From the NCBI GenBank assembly GCA_036936605.1, contig JAUPFV010000004.1, positions 185,088,807 through 185,152,806 of the forward strand: a stretch of DNA of 64,000 bases, written 5' to 3'. The notes below the pieces were generated by a model. It had not been told where the DNA came from. It did not search any database and was given only the letters and a program-made list of their open reading frames with translations. The position numbers were made by a program, and so were the translations under genes. The DNA comes from Limnanthes douglasii subsp. nivea. Lineage: Eukaryota; Streptophyta; Magnoliopsida; Brassicales; Limnanthaceae. The stretch's first letter is position 1. The number at the start of each line of letters is the position of its first letter. Shown piece after piece: positions 1 through 10,465 of this stretch.

Positions 1-203
1 CTTGATTCAAGCTAATTGATTTCAACAAATGAGAAAGTGTCTCGATTATACTCTTTTTCCCTTGTTCAAGTTTTGTCCCAATGGGTTTTCTTGACAAGGT
101 TTTTAATGAGGCAATTGTTTCACTTCACCATTGCCCATTTGTTGAAATAAAAGCCCAAGGACCACCTACACCAAAAGCCACGTCCTTGGAGGAGGGAAGG
201 GTC
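1..203 (+). mobile_element. Gypsy-A internal 3' end with polypurine tract
   Basis: This is the last part of the internal region of a Ty3/gypsy element, cut by the window edge. It matches 10790-10992 and 17325-17523 almost base for base. It ends in a purine-rich tract at about 187-203 (GGAGGAGGGAAGGGTC), the usual polypurine primer for plus-strand DNA synthesis, immediately before the LTR start at 204. No protein frame stays open across it. Confidence 0.75.
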
Positions 204-631
204 TGATTTCCAGCTTATATCATTAATACTTTGTATTTTCAATATTAAAGCATTTTGTTTCCAAGAAAAGCATTAATTGTTTTAGAGGCATGCATTATGT
301 TTCCAAGAACAGCCTTAATTGTGTTCCAGGCTAGTTCTTTCTCCTATAAAAACTATGTACTCAGAATTCTAATGGTTAGACTATCTTTGATTATGAAAAA
401 AGTTCTTAAGTTTTACTCTTCTCTTGTTGGTGTGTAATATCCACAAGAAAACCTGTTCTTCATTTGGTGCGTCATATCCAAAGGAAGATCAGTTGGAATA
501 TCAAAGGCCTTTCCACAACCTTTGTGTGACCTATCGATCCACATCATTTGATCCTTGAATCCTTTTGGGTTCCTGGTTGCAAAGTTATCCCTATCCCATT
601 TTAGAGTGCCGATTCTAGGAGGAGTTTATCA
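204..631 (+). repeat. Gypsy-A LTR, full length (copy 1)
   Basis: This 428-bp long terminal repeat begins TGAT and ends ATCA, a perfect short inverted terminus. It is preceded by a polypurine tract, so it is a 3' LTR. A TATA-like box (TATAAAAA, 345-352) lies in the probable U3 promoter. Copies at 10993-11420 and, inverted, at 59144-59571 have the same length, and the inverted copy at 30460-30888 is one base longer. No primer-binding site follows; the next bases belong to the hAT element. The short frame at 255-437 recurs in other copies but is just LTR sequence. Confidence 0.85.
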
Positions 632-928
632 ACTACTGTGTATTGATTAGATGTATTCCCTTCACACCATTCAGTTTCCCTCAAACAATTTGACAAATTA
701 TCTCTTTTTTGTTTATATTCTTTGCGTGATTTTCGATATACCGCTTTGTGGTACATAGAAAATTACCTCAATACATTTATTACCATAAAATAAGAAAAAT
801 CTACAACTAAAAACATTCAAATATATAGTCATTGAACTAAAAAAATATCATTGAACTAAAAAAAGTCCGAGTAATATATAGTCAAAATACATTAACATAC
901 AATTACAACTAAAAATGGAAATCTATTT

Positions 929-3275
929 CTAGTCTAAACGTAATTGCATTCTTCTCTTACTCATGCCTTCAAAGCGCTTGATAATATCTCGATCATCGAT
1001 TGTAGTAAACACTTCTTTCTCCACAAATGTCACTAAGCTATCATTAAGCCATGGATTGGACATTCGATTTCCCAACTCATTCTTCACATATTTCATACTA
1101 GAAAATACTCGCTCAACACTTGCGGTGGCCACCGGTAATGACAAAGTTAGCTTTAAAAGCTTGTACACAAATCCAAATCTTTTGTGCTTTTTTGTACGCA
1201 CAAGAGTCCTACATAGATCCGAGATACTCTTCAAATTGGAAAAATTATCGTTCATTTTCACACACTCAATATAAGTCTCAAGTTGGCTAGACAACTCTTT
1301 ATCACGAACATCCACAAAGTCATTTGGGTATAATCTTGCCAACCTCACAAGTGAGTTAGTTTCAAAACCTTGAAATGAAGAACAGGGATTCAAACATGCC
1401 ACACAATTCAACAACTCAACATTTTCGGGTGTAAATCGATCATTCATCTCTTGCATTACACAATCTATGACATGTAAAAAACAATCATTTTTGAAATGAT
1501 TGTGATTTGTCAAAAACATAGCAAGTCTTTTGGATTTATTACCTTGCACATACCTTGACTCCATGTCGGGCACATCAACTTCAAGATTAGCACAAGAACC
1601 CACAACCTTTTCATAAAATGGTTCGCATCCACTATCTCTCATTTGTTGAAGCCTTTTCTTACTTACATGAACAAGTTGCATAGCGGTCACAATATCTTGA
1701 TCCCCTTTTTGTAATGCTTGAGACAAATCATTTGTCAACGACAAAACCTCAACCATTAAGTGCAACATAAAAACAAAACCAAAAGTTTGCATAACAAATA
1801 ACAAACTTCTTGGTTCACCCTTTGAATATCTATCACTTTTCAAATCTTCAAGCACTTAAATAATGGGAGTAAACAAATCAACAAACCAACTAAGAGTCCG
1901 AAAGTGCGATCCCCATCATGTATCATCCGCTCTTGCAATAAACAACTCTTGGTTCAAACCGGTACCCGTTTCCACCAACTCATTCTCAATTAGATTAGCA
2001 AAATGAGCAACTTGTTTTTTTACGAAGCAAAGCTTGTCGTTTGTTAGAAGAGCCAATTGAAGTTGGTGAGCAAAATAATGTACATAGTAGGCTTGCGGAT
2101 TTTCCTTTTGAATCAAAGTCTTCAAACCACCAAATTAACCTTTCATATTACTCGCGCCATCATAACCTTGACCTCGAATTTTAGAAACACACAATCCAAG
2201 TCTTGACAACAATTTTTCAAGAGCATCTTTAAGCGCTACTGCACTAGTATCTTCAACATAAACAATCTCAATAAACCGCTCAACAATAAATCTTTTATCA
2301 TCAACAAAACGTACAACTACTGCCATTTGTTCTTTACAAGAGCAATCACAAGATTCATCAACTAGAACACAAAAGAAACCATCTCCAATTTCTCCAACTG
2401 TCTTTGTAAGAGTTTCCACTACACATGCATTTACAAGTTCTTTTTGAATAACGAGACAAGTCATCTTACAATTTCCACCACTCGTAAAGGCTTCTCCTAT
2501 TTTCTTATTGTTTCTCCCCAAAGCTTCAATAAATTCTAGAAAATGACCTTTATAAATAGAATCTTCTCCCTCATTATGTTCCCTAAATGCAATCCCACCT
2601 CTAACAAGAAACTTAACTGTTTCAAGTGATGCTTTTACACGAACAAGATAATCAACTTCTGCTTTTATACTATGCTTTACAAATGAAGATTCAATACTTT
2701 GATTTTTCTTCATAAGATTCGCACATGTCTTAACACAATTCCTATGCTGACTATTGAGTTCACAAACATGTGCATTTAACTTACTCTTCAAGTTCCAACC
2801 ATTAAACCATTTAATCACAAATGCATCATTACTAGTACCATTGTAGAATAGATAACACGGCAAACAAAACACAACATTCTTTTTTATAGAATATTCAAGC
2901 CAATCATTATTCATATACCAACTATTATTAAAAGAACGACTTCGTGTCTCAATCATTCTGATGAGGATATTCAGTCATGTTGGGTCTAGTTGGTCCATTC
3001 ACAAGGTAAGCTCTTCTCACATCATCATGATCATTTGGATGATAATTAATAATTGGAGTTCTATTTCTAGGATCCAACTCCAAATATGCCCTTTTTTTTA
3101 ATGTCGTATATGAAGAAGAAGTATTAATTGATGAAGAAATTAAAGAAGGTTCTTCGAATGGTACCTCGGTTGGAGAAGGGATCGGAGATGCTTCAATGGT
3201 TAAATCATTTCCAATAGAAGAACTACTAGACTCCGAAAATCGAGGGGGCGGGCGTAAAAAACTTGAACAACATCC
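929..3275 (-). pseudogene. hAT-1 transposase pseudogene (TTF zinc finger / DUF4371 / hAT dimerisation)
   Basis: Read from right to left, 2949-3275 gives an N-terminal linker with the stretch VRRAYLVNGPTRP. Then 2135-2956 gives a TTF-type zinc-finger region (WLEYSIKKNVVFCLPCYLF) and a DUF4371-like core ending QGYDGASNMKG. 1916-2125 continues with YYVHYFAHQLQLAL, and 929-1855 ends in the hAT C-terminal dimerisation region (LPVATASVERVFSSMK, then WLNDSLVTFVEKEVF). This is the order seen in plant ZMYM1-like hAT proteins. The three parts from 2956 to 929 share one frame, broken by stops at about 2132-2134, 1913-1915 and 1856-1858. A frameshift near 2950 separates the N-terminus. A splice-acceptor-like TTAACAG lies just before the first coding stretch at about 3275. 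Not functional. Confidence 0.88.
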
Positions 3276-3900
3276 TGTTAAGTCAATTAGATAAACCAAT
3301 TCAACAATTCTAACAATTCTAAATCAATTTAGCAAATTAATTACATTTAATACACTTAATTTCTAAAATTTCAAACTAGCTTTAATTTTTTTTTCTTTAC
3401 CATTCATTTATTTGTTTCAAATTATTTTTCAAAACATGTGAAATTCTCTTTATAAATCAAATATTTTCCATGATTCATGTCAAGTCAATTAGATAAATCA
3501 ATTAAAAAATTATAACATTTCTAAATCAATTAAACAATTCTAACAATTCTAAATCAATTTAACAAATTAATTATACTTCAATACTTAATTTCTAAAATTT
3601 CAAACTAGCTTTAAGTTTTTTATTATTTTACCATTCACTGATTTGTTTCAAATTGATTTTCAAAACTTGTGAAATTCTTTTTTATAAATCAAAAGATTTT
3701 TCATGATTCTTGTTAAGTCAATTAGATAAATAAATTAACCAATTCTAACAATTCTAAATCAACTTAACAAATTAATTGTATTTAATTCCTTAATTTCAAA
3801 CTAGTTTTAAGTTTTTTATTACTTTACCATTCAATGATTTCTTTCAAAATGATTTTCAAAATCTATGAAATTCTCTTTATAAATCAAAGGATTTTTCTTG
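3276..3900. repeat. Three divergent tandem units in the hAT-1 leader
   Basis: Three related units begin with AAGTCAATTAGATAAA near 3278, 3481 and 3713, giving spacings of about 203 and 232 bp. Each contains the recurring words AATTCTAACAATTCTAAATC, TTTCAAACTAG and GAAATTCTCTTTATAAATC. They fill the probable intron or leader just upstream of the transposase exon. AT-rich, no coding potential. Confidence 0.75.
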
Positions 3901-4184
3901 AAAATATTACTTTTTAAATCAAAGAATTCTACTGATTCATGAAACTGATTTTTAAAACCTGAAATTCTCTTTATAAATCAAAGGATTCCACTAATTCTCA
4001 AATTGATTTCTTAACATACTTTGTAGGAAATACTAAAAGCACATTAACATACCCGAGAAAAAATTAAGAAAAAAAAGAAGGAAGAAAAATAAAAAATAAA
4101 AGATTTTTTGTATTTGTGTAGATTTAGGGTTTAGTTGGGGCAAAATAAGAAAAAAACAAAGAAAAAAAACAATTTAGGGTGGTC
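3901..4184. other. hAT-1 leader, A-rich, nothing coding
   Basis: This stretch carries a further partial echo of the GAAATTCTCTTTATAAATC word near 3963 and then an A-rich run (about 4060-4170). I see no gene in it. Confidence 0.5.
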
Positions 4185-4245
4185 CAAGGTTTGAACTCTT
4201 GATCTCAAGGTTAAAAACTGAACACTCTTACCACCACGCTAAACT
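4185..4245 (-). repeat. tRNA-like box A / box B module in the hAT-1 terminus
   Basis: On the minus strand, TAGCGTGGTGGTA (4230-4242) resembles the Pol III box A, and GTTCAAACC (4188-4196) resembles box B about 35 bases further on. The arrangement looks tRNA-derived, but no acceptor stem or CCA context is visible, so it is not a tRNA gene. It may be an old SINE head caught in the element or a normal part of this hAT family's end. Confidence 0.4.
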
Positions 4246-4279
4246 TATTATTAGAATTTAAGATGGTTCATGGCATACA

Positions 4280-4304
4280 TGGCCACCCCTTAGATCCGCC
4301 CCTG
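4280..4304 (-). repeat. hAT-1 terminal inverted repeat
   Basis: Read on the minus strand, the sequence starts CAGGGGCGGATC and runs into GGGTGGCCA. The CAGGGGCGGA start is typical of plant hAT ends. The next eight bases (4305-4312, TTTACAAC) would be the target-site duplication, but its partner cannot be found because the other end is missing. Confidence 0.75.
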
Positions 4305-4619
4305 TTTACAACTCAAGATACTAATTGATGTAGGAATGACACCTGATATTAGTCATATATTGCTATTTAACATCATGGGCATACTTAAGAAGTAAAACTA
4401 GGGAGCTTTATCTTATTACTATTATTATTGCACGTGTGATATTAATGTTAATGCCCTACCAAACAAATCGGTACGATATAGTAATTTAAAATTATTGTAT
4501 CATTCTAATAACACGACATTTACTTTATAAATAAATAAAGTTTGTTTATTTACTTTCAATCATATTCACATTTACTGATACACATAGGGGTAATACTATT
4601 ATATCTATCATGTAACTTA
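4305..4619. other. Unassigned AT-rich DNA
   Basis: About 315 bases between the hAT end and the SINE-like sequence. No gene, repeat or motif recognised. Confidence 0.4.
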
Positions 4620-4860
4620 GCTTAGTGGGTGGGCTTTCGGCAAACTTCGTAGTCGGTCTGGGATCGAACCCTATCATATACGAATACTTCAATAATTTTT
4701 CTCCTTCCAAGGGGTGAGTAAGGCATGTTTATGACCAAAAGGTCATAAGTTTGAGTCCCTCTACATACGGTTTGCAAGCTATTGCGCCAGACTGAGGGTT
4801 TACCCTGTGCGCACTCATTGTACTCTGAGTGGCGGTTGCGGGTTCCCTCCGGAAAAAATG
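4620..4860 (+). mobile_element. SINE-like sequence
   Basis: The core at about 4690-4858 has a tRNA-like head with a box-B-like AAGTTTGAGTCCC (4748-4760). It is followed by a GC-richer body containing TTTACCCTGTGCGCACTC and TGTACTCTGAGTGGCG, and ends in a short A run. That body resembles Au/TS-type plant SINEs. The flank at 4661-4670 also has an exact box B on the opposite strand (GGTTCGATCC), so two SINE scraps may be joined. No flanking duplication was identified. The antisense frame at 4622-4993 is not a gene. Confidence 0.5.
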
Positions 4861-5508
4861 TTATTTCCTTCATGTTATGGTAAACAATTGATTGTGTAAT
4901 TTTCTCCATTAAAAATACACATTTTCCTTTATTGTATATACTTTTATTATACATTAAGACCTCTAGAACAAAAACTTGAATCGCAAAAAACAAGACCTAG
5001 GAAAAAATATATAAACATAACTAAAAAGTTATCACCGTCTTGAGTTTTCTTCCTTGTAGAATCTAAAATATTATTTGGAAAGAACTCTATTCTAATTGGT
5101 AACCTAGATTCATATATCATCAGGTGAATCTACCTCATAAAGTTAGGATTTATCTGACTTGCATGTCGCACCGGTTAAATATTAGACTCGTATTTACTTT
5201 GTAATGTAAGCCCAACAAATATGTAACATTGAGGGTGTTTTATGTAATAAAGAGTAAATATGTTTAATATTAGTAAACTAGTGGGATAGAATAGCCGAAA
5301 GTAGGCTAACCATGTAGGTCTGATGGCCCACCATCTTTACCGTATAAGGAAATCCATATTTTCTTGGGAAGGGTGACAAATTATTATTTTTACGACTTTG
5401 GCTATTTTTTTCTCCAGAATTTCTATTTTAGCTTATCTCTCTAACATATATGTGACTCACCTTGAAATATTTTAGACGCATTTACCCTTCAGATATTTTT
5501 GGAGTCAT
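4861..5508. other. Unassigned; possible remnant of the Tat-1 5' LTR
   Basis: No coding frame is recognisable. By position this should hold the 5' LTR of the decayed Tat-1 element that follows. The stretch TCAGTAGCGACCATGGTG (5506-5523) could be a mutated primer-binding site and leader start, but I cannot define LTR borders. Confidence 0.25.
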
Positions 5509-6339
5509 CAGTAGCGACCATGGTGGGAGCCTATACAGTTACTCAGATACAAACATCTAAAACTATTAGTGTGCTACGCTTATCTTCAGATTCTTGCGAG
5601 AGGTGAATACTGAGATGCAGGTGGATCCTGTAGTAGCTACACAAAGAATAAAAATTGAGGAGGCTTCCAATCAGTTAGCATGTGATGCTAAAGCGCATCA
5701 TCAAAACGAAAAGCAACAAGATGAGTTGAATGTATAAGAATATCATGATCGATTCTCGAGTGAAATTACTATGTTAAATGTGCAAAAAGAAACAATGGTA
5801 AAACGAAGTTACAAATGGATAAAAGGTTTCCAAGAGCGACGAAATTGAGTTTGTTTTGTTGAGAAATCAGAAGAAAAAAAATGTCAAAGAAAACATTATC
5901 GATCGGACATAAGCCACCATTCATTGAGAAATGAGCGAAAATACAGGTATTACGGTCCTTCATAATCTAGTCATTATTTTGTGACTTACTCATAAAAAAT
6001 TTCTTTTTTCCTGGAAAGGGATTGTTATCATATGAGAGGATAAATTCTGGTGGTAGGCATTATTAAAAAATAGCAGTTAAGTCGGTATCGGGGTTAAAAT
6101 GAGAATGAGACTCGAAAAAATAACGATATTGTTCGGATAAGCACGAACCATCCAAGGTCAATGATATGGTGGTTGCATGAACTAAGGAGGATCAGGTGAT
6201 CTAAGTTATCATTAACAAGTTAATACCCAATTTTTAAATCCACTCGAGCATGGTTTTTATTCGTTAACTAACGAGGGCCATAAGTATAGTCATGGACATG
6301 ATTGAAGGCAATCTCATTTATTATCGGAAATTCTTTATG

Positions 6340-6850
6340 TTATCTACTAAAATGGTTTGATATATTTAAAGTAGAAAGGTTTGATGGAAATAGGGATCCG
6401 GATTATTATCTTGATCTATTTAATACTTCTATGATGAATTATGACAATAACGATAATTGATGTGTCGTGTTTTATCCCAAACCGTAGAGGGCAATGCTTT
6501 GAAGTGTTACAACCAGCTTTCTCAAGGTTCTATCAAGAATTTTAACATGTTTAAGACAACATTTAGGCGATAGTTTATGAAAAAGTAAAGAGATGTGAGG
6601 TAATTGGGATATAATTATCCAATATAGGCAATTGGTCGGATAAAGTTTGAAAGATTATATCAAACGTTTCATTCTTACAAAGAATAGTCTGGATCATTGT
6701 TATGAACATTTTCAAACAAAGGATTCTCCTCGGAGAATTAGCTGATGAGGTGACTAAAACAATTCTTTGGCTTTTGACGCTTTGTTGGCCCATGTAAAAG
6801 AACATATCAAAGTGAAAGAATCTAAGAGGTTAATGTTTATTCCTTTATAA
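6340..6850 (+). pseudogene. Tat-1 gag remnant
   Basis: Reading across several frame changes gives FDIFKVERFDGNRDPDYYLD, then a stretch equivalent to the capsid-like gag core ending near the residues corresponding to GSIKNFNMFKTTF. This lines up with the better-preserved gag at 25490-25720 (FDILKVEKFDRMQNPNNHIE). Gag would form the virus-like particle that packages element RNA. At least four stops interrupt it. Confidence 0.65.
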
Positions 6851-7597
6851 AGACAAATTCAGCATCGCCTGCTCTAGATTATCAAGAGCGACAACTTCAA
6901 AGTTTATAGCCCCAGGTTGAGACGTTTTTTGCCCGAGATGCTCAAATCAAATGTTGCCTCAACCAAAGGTAGATCATCAGTCTTAGGCTCAGTAGAAAAA
7001 GGCCAAGATAAAATCAATGGGTCCGACTTGATAACTTTGTAAAGCTAAAAAAGAGTGTTACTACTATTTTTGATAAGATGCAGGATTTCATTCAATTCGG
7101 AAAACCTCTCGCGATTCAGAGACCGAGAGAAAAAAATAAAAAATGAATTTGCGAATATTACAATGATGTTGGTTATGATACGAGGTACTTCCTAGCTTTA
7201 AGGCATAAAATTCAAACTATGGTCGATAAATGCAAGATAACAACATTTGTTAAAAGATAACTAGGGGTTGCACCAGGCTCCGGTGGGTAATCAAGCAATA
7301 ACTCAAGAATAAGTAGTTGTGGTTAGACCAAAGCAGACAAATGCAATGATCAATACATAGCCTTTTAATTATTTTGATGTGGATATTGTGTATTTTGACC
7401 CCGATCCAACGAAAGGAGAATTATGGCAATCGACGAGGCCAAATTTGAAGGGAAGGTCAAACGCGTGTGCCAGTTTTTTGAGTCATTGACTACCTTCAGT
7501 GGGGATAGCGTGTCGGGAACCACAATAACTCTCAAAAAGACATATTGTGAGCTTAATGGCACAGATACTATAAGGAATCTCAACCCATCTTTATAAA

Positions 7598-7960
7598 GAT
7601 CCATTACTCTTTATTCTTATTGACGATGATGATTTAAGAAAGGTAATTGGAGCAGCCATCGAAGCAATCGAAATCCAAAGAATCTTAATTGATATGGGTG
7701 GGCTAATATCTTATTTATATCCACATACAACCGAATGGAAGACCCTATTGTCATACTCTGATATAATAGAACAATAGTGGAATTTACTGGGGTTACTATT
7801 GATGTCATTAGAGAGTTTGAAGGAGAGATACTTTTGGGTAGAGGATCTTTAAGAAGACAGTAAGGGTATTGTTCATAGTGGTAAATAGTCCAATATCACA
7901 TAATATAATTTTCGGCAAGTCTTAGTTGTCTAGGATACACGTTATTGCCTATATTCTACA
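7598..7960 (+). pseudogene. Tat-1 protease remnant
   Basis: The frame from 7598 reads DPLLFILIDDDDLRKVIG and then IQRILIDMGGLISYLYP. The LID-G-G position corresponds to the active-site LVDTGSS of retroelement aspartic proteases, but the residue after D is M and the serine pair is lost, so the catalytic loop is damaged. Downstream, NSPISHNIIFGKS matches the conserved stretch ending in a GRPWL-like motif in this lineage. This enzyme would have cut the polyprotein. Confidence 0.6.
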
Positions 7961-8045
7961 TCAATATTTAAAATAAGTTGTTGGAAATCAAGTGAGATTT
8001 GTCTGAAGTAGCCAAAAACTGGCGAGATAGTGTTATACTACTGCG

Positions 8046-8400
8046 TTGGCTCCTATGGAAGTTAAAAGTGTAAGAACAAAGAAAGAATACCAATTACAAG
8101 GGTCCATTTTGGATGATTTAGATGATTATATAGAGATGCATGATTCAATAATACCTGATAAAAATGTTAAAGCTTACACATTCCTAAATGGTAGAAGTTT
8201 AAAAATTGCTATTCTGCTATCATATGTTGTAAGAGAACAAATGATACTTTTTTTAGGAAAATTTCATATATTCGCCTGGTGTACTGAAGACATATGGGAG
8301 TACCTACGAGTGTTATTTGTTACAACATGTTCCATGACCTAATATACACCCCATAATTCAATAAAAGGGAGCGTTCTCTGTTACAAAAATATAAAGCGAT
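8046..8400 (+). pseudogene. Tat-1 pol linker upstream of RT
   Basis: A 98-codon frame (8046-8342) reads into REQMILFLGKFHIFAWCTED, matching the conserved region just before RT in Tat elements, where an acidic linker is followed by a leucine-rich segment and the motif FAW-ED. A one-base shift near 8290 throws the following segment out of frame. Confidence 0.6.
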
Positions 8401-8479
8401 AATCTGCGGAAGTAGATCGGTTATCAAAAGTAGGACACATCAGTGAATCTCAATATCCATTATAGACAACAAATTCTCC

Positions 8480-9200
8480 TTATAACAAAAAAGAATGGGA
8501 AATAAAAGATGTGTATTGATTTTACCGATTAAAACAGAGTTTGTCTGAAAGATTAATTTCCTTGTTCCTAGAATTGATCAATTGGTAAACTCAACTTCAG
8601 GTAACAAAATATTATCGCTTATGGATTCATTTACTGGGTATAATCAAATACATATAAATCTGAATTACCAAGACAACACTACGTTCATAACTGAAAGGGG
8701 TCTGCATTTTTACAAGGTAATGCCATTTGGGTTGAAATATGTAAAGAATACTTAATAGCAACTAGTGAACAAAGATTTTGGCAACCAAAGCTAAAGAAAC
8801 ATTGAAGTTTATATTCATTACATGTTGGTAGAAAAATATAAGATATGAAGATAATTTTTCTTATCTAGAGAAAAGTTTATGTAACGTAAAGGCTATAAAC
8901 TTGAAATCAAATCAATTAAAATGTACTTTCGAGGTGTGATCACGAAAATTCTTAGGGCTATATAGTGAGTGAAAAATGAATAGAAGTCAACCTAGTACAA
9001 TTTAATGCTTTAACTACTGTAGATCATCATATATCCATCAAAGAGGTACATATCTTAACTAGAATGTGGGATGCTCTAAATATATTCATATCAAGATCAT
9101 CGGACAAATGTGCTTCATATTTTCAATTTCTGAGAAAATTAAATCGTTTCAACTAGAATCCGGAGTGTGATGAAGCTTTTGTCAAGATAAAAGAAACTTT
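8480..9200 (+). pseudogene. Tat-1 reverse transcriptase remnant
   Basis: Around 8492-8560 the frames give KKNGK and MCIDFTD, the RT motif normally reading KKNGKWRMCIDF. From 8607 a clean run reads KILSLMDSFTGYNQIHINL followed by TTFITERGLHFYKVMPFGLK, the second and third RT motifs including the first catalytic aspartate (LMDSF). The catalytic YxDD loop falls in the shredded stretch near 8800-8830 (IHYMLVE), where both aspartates appear lost. Many stops elsewhere. Confidence 0.7.
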
Positions 9201-9229
9201 ATACTCTCGAGAAATTTTGACTAAGCCAA

Positions 9230-9830
9230 TTGTGAGAGAAATACTATTTGTTTACGTCATGGTATCACGCTACATAGTAAGTGCGGTGTTAGTAAGAGAG
9301 GTCAAAAATTATGTTTGCCTGATATATTACGTGAAAAAAACGTTTCTTATATTATGAAAAAAGGTCTTGAAGTTAGAAAACCTATTTTATTGTGGTTCGA
9401 ACCTCATTTTCACTAAAAAAAATGTGTAGTCAAAACCTGATGTATCAGATCGGATGATTAAATAGTCAGTGGAACTAGGAGACTACGACATCGGTTTTGA
9501 ACCCCGTATAACAACCAAAGCGCGGGCCTTGGAAATTTTTTTAGTTGAGTGTTATTTTAAATGATCTGAAATATAGCCAAATATTGACATATCCAAATAT
9601 GAGTGCTTTATTAAGACTCGTGGGGCTTAAGCATTTCTGGTTGTGAAGATGGGTCTCACTTAGTAGCTCCAACCGGACAAGCAATGTATCAAGCGATATG
9701 TTTTGGTTTTAGGGAATTTAACAACAAAACAGAGTACGAAGCAACTTTGGCATAGATGCGACTAGCACAAATATATGGTGCCAAAAAACTTTGTTTGGTA
9801 AAAGATTCACAAATATATGGTGGCAAAAGA
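9230..9830 (+). pseudogene. Tat-1 RNase H remnant
   Basis: Frames give YVMVSRYIVSAVLVREVKN (about 9250-9310), the tether of RT-linked RNase H. Then SVELGDYDIGFEPRITTKAR (9468-9525), and a second RNase H-like part near 9640-9790 with KTEYEATLA, equivalent to the NNEAEYEAL motif of Tat polyproteins. Three separate shifts break it. A local duplication (CACAAATATATGGTG at about 9767 and 9809) lies at the 3' break. Confidence 0.6.
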
Positions 9831-9835
9831 GTTTG

Positions 9836-10070
9836 TTTGAATATTAAAATTGGTATTTATAAATTCCAAATAAAAACACAAACCACCCTGGTCGTACGGG
9901 GACTTGAATCCAAAAAGTAACATAAAAACTTACAATATTGAGAGTAAAAAAAACAAGATTATTTAATTGTCCATATAGTCGTATTCAGACAAACGGTTTT
10001 TAGAGGTCTTTTCCTTTGAGTTTTTTACTCTCAGAGTCACCACTATCTTCATTTTCACCTACCTATTTTT
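9836..10070. other. Unassigned Tat-1 3' region
   Basis: Short AT-rich stretch between the RNase H remnant and the antisense ORF. The integrase expected here is absent, so a deletion has probably removed it. No other feature seen. Confidence 0.4.
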
Positions 10071-10421
10071 TGTACTCCTCATATACATATTCCAACTCCC
10101 ATTCTTCATCTTCGAGTGAAACATGTGCGGGGCGATCCTCCTCCAGAACCATATTCCAATAAGCACCAAACTTTAAGCTCGGAATGGTTTTATGAAAATC
10201 GAGAAATATTGTGCATTTGACTCTAGCATCATGCTGAGTTAGGGCCCCTAGACATTCATCAGCAGCAGCAGAATGAGCAACTGCAACATTTTTTTACGCC
10301 TCGTCTTTATAAGTAACAAGTTCTTCGATAACCTTGTCATTCTCCTCTTCAACCTCTCGGCCATCCTTTAATGTACTTTGTATTTCTCCATAAGAAGATA
10401 GTGCATGTCTTTTAAATTTCA
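10071..10421 (-). pseudogene. Antisense ORF of Tat-1
   Basis: On the minus strand, about 117 codons from near 10421 to a stop near 10071 stay in one frame with a single internal stop (about 10300). The protein is rich in E, K and A (coiled-coil-like: REVEEENDKVIEELVTYKDE). It continues with VAVAHSAAADECLGAL, a block with IFLDFHKTIPSLKFGAYWN, and an acidic tail ending VYEEYKK. Some Tat-lineage elements (Grande, Retand, Ogre relatives) carry such an antisense gene between pol and the 3' LTR. Its function is unknown, and assignment here rests on position and composition. Confidence 0.55.
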
Positions 10422-10465
10422 AATCGCCTTATGATCCGAACACATTTTCAGCATGATAGTTTTTA

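Larger units (their letters stand above)
632..4304 (-). mobile_element. hAT transposon (hAT-1), one end lost
   Basis: A minus-strand hAT element. Its 5' end is the terminal inverted repeat at 4280-4304. From there it runs through a repeat-rich non-coding leader (3276-4279) and the transposase pseudogene (about 929-3275) into a 3' non-coding stretch (632-928). No matching inverted repeat of the CAGGGGCGG type is visible between 632 and 928. The element therefore appears truncated where the Gypsy-A LTR now ends. The left boundary is inferred from this abutment. Confidence 0.7.
5509..9835 (+). mobile_element. Tat-1: decayed Tat-lineage Ty3/gypsy retrotransposon
   Basis: The element can be followed by protein motifs in the correct order: gag (6340-6850), aspartic protease (7598-7960), the linker before RT (8046-8400), reverse transcriptase (8480-9200) and RNase H (9230-9830). 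Every domain is full of stops and frameshifts. No integrase follows; instead the sequence passes into a region with an antisense ORF (10071-10421), which Tat elements carry between pol and the 3' LTR. The gag resembles that at 24824-26073, so the two belong to related families. Confidence 0.75.

Noticed and set aside
255..437. A 60-codon frame (MFPRKALIVLEACIMFPRTA...) repeated at 11044-11226 and 59338-59520
   Set aside because: It lies wholly inside the Gypsy-A LTR and recurs because the LTR does. LTRs of this type do not code for protein.
963..1274. 103-codon plus-strand ORF
   Set aside because: It is the antisense shadow of the hAT-1 dimerisation region.
4661..4670. Possible tRNA gene suggested by an exact box B
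   Set aside because: No acceptor stem, no anticodon arm and no matching box A at the right distance; better explained as a SINE scrap.
4622..4993. 123-codon minus-strand ORF
   Set aside because: It covers the SINE-like sequence and has no protein family features.
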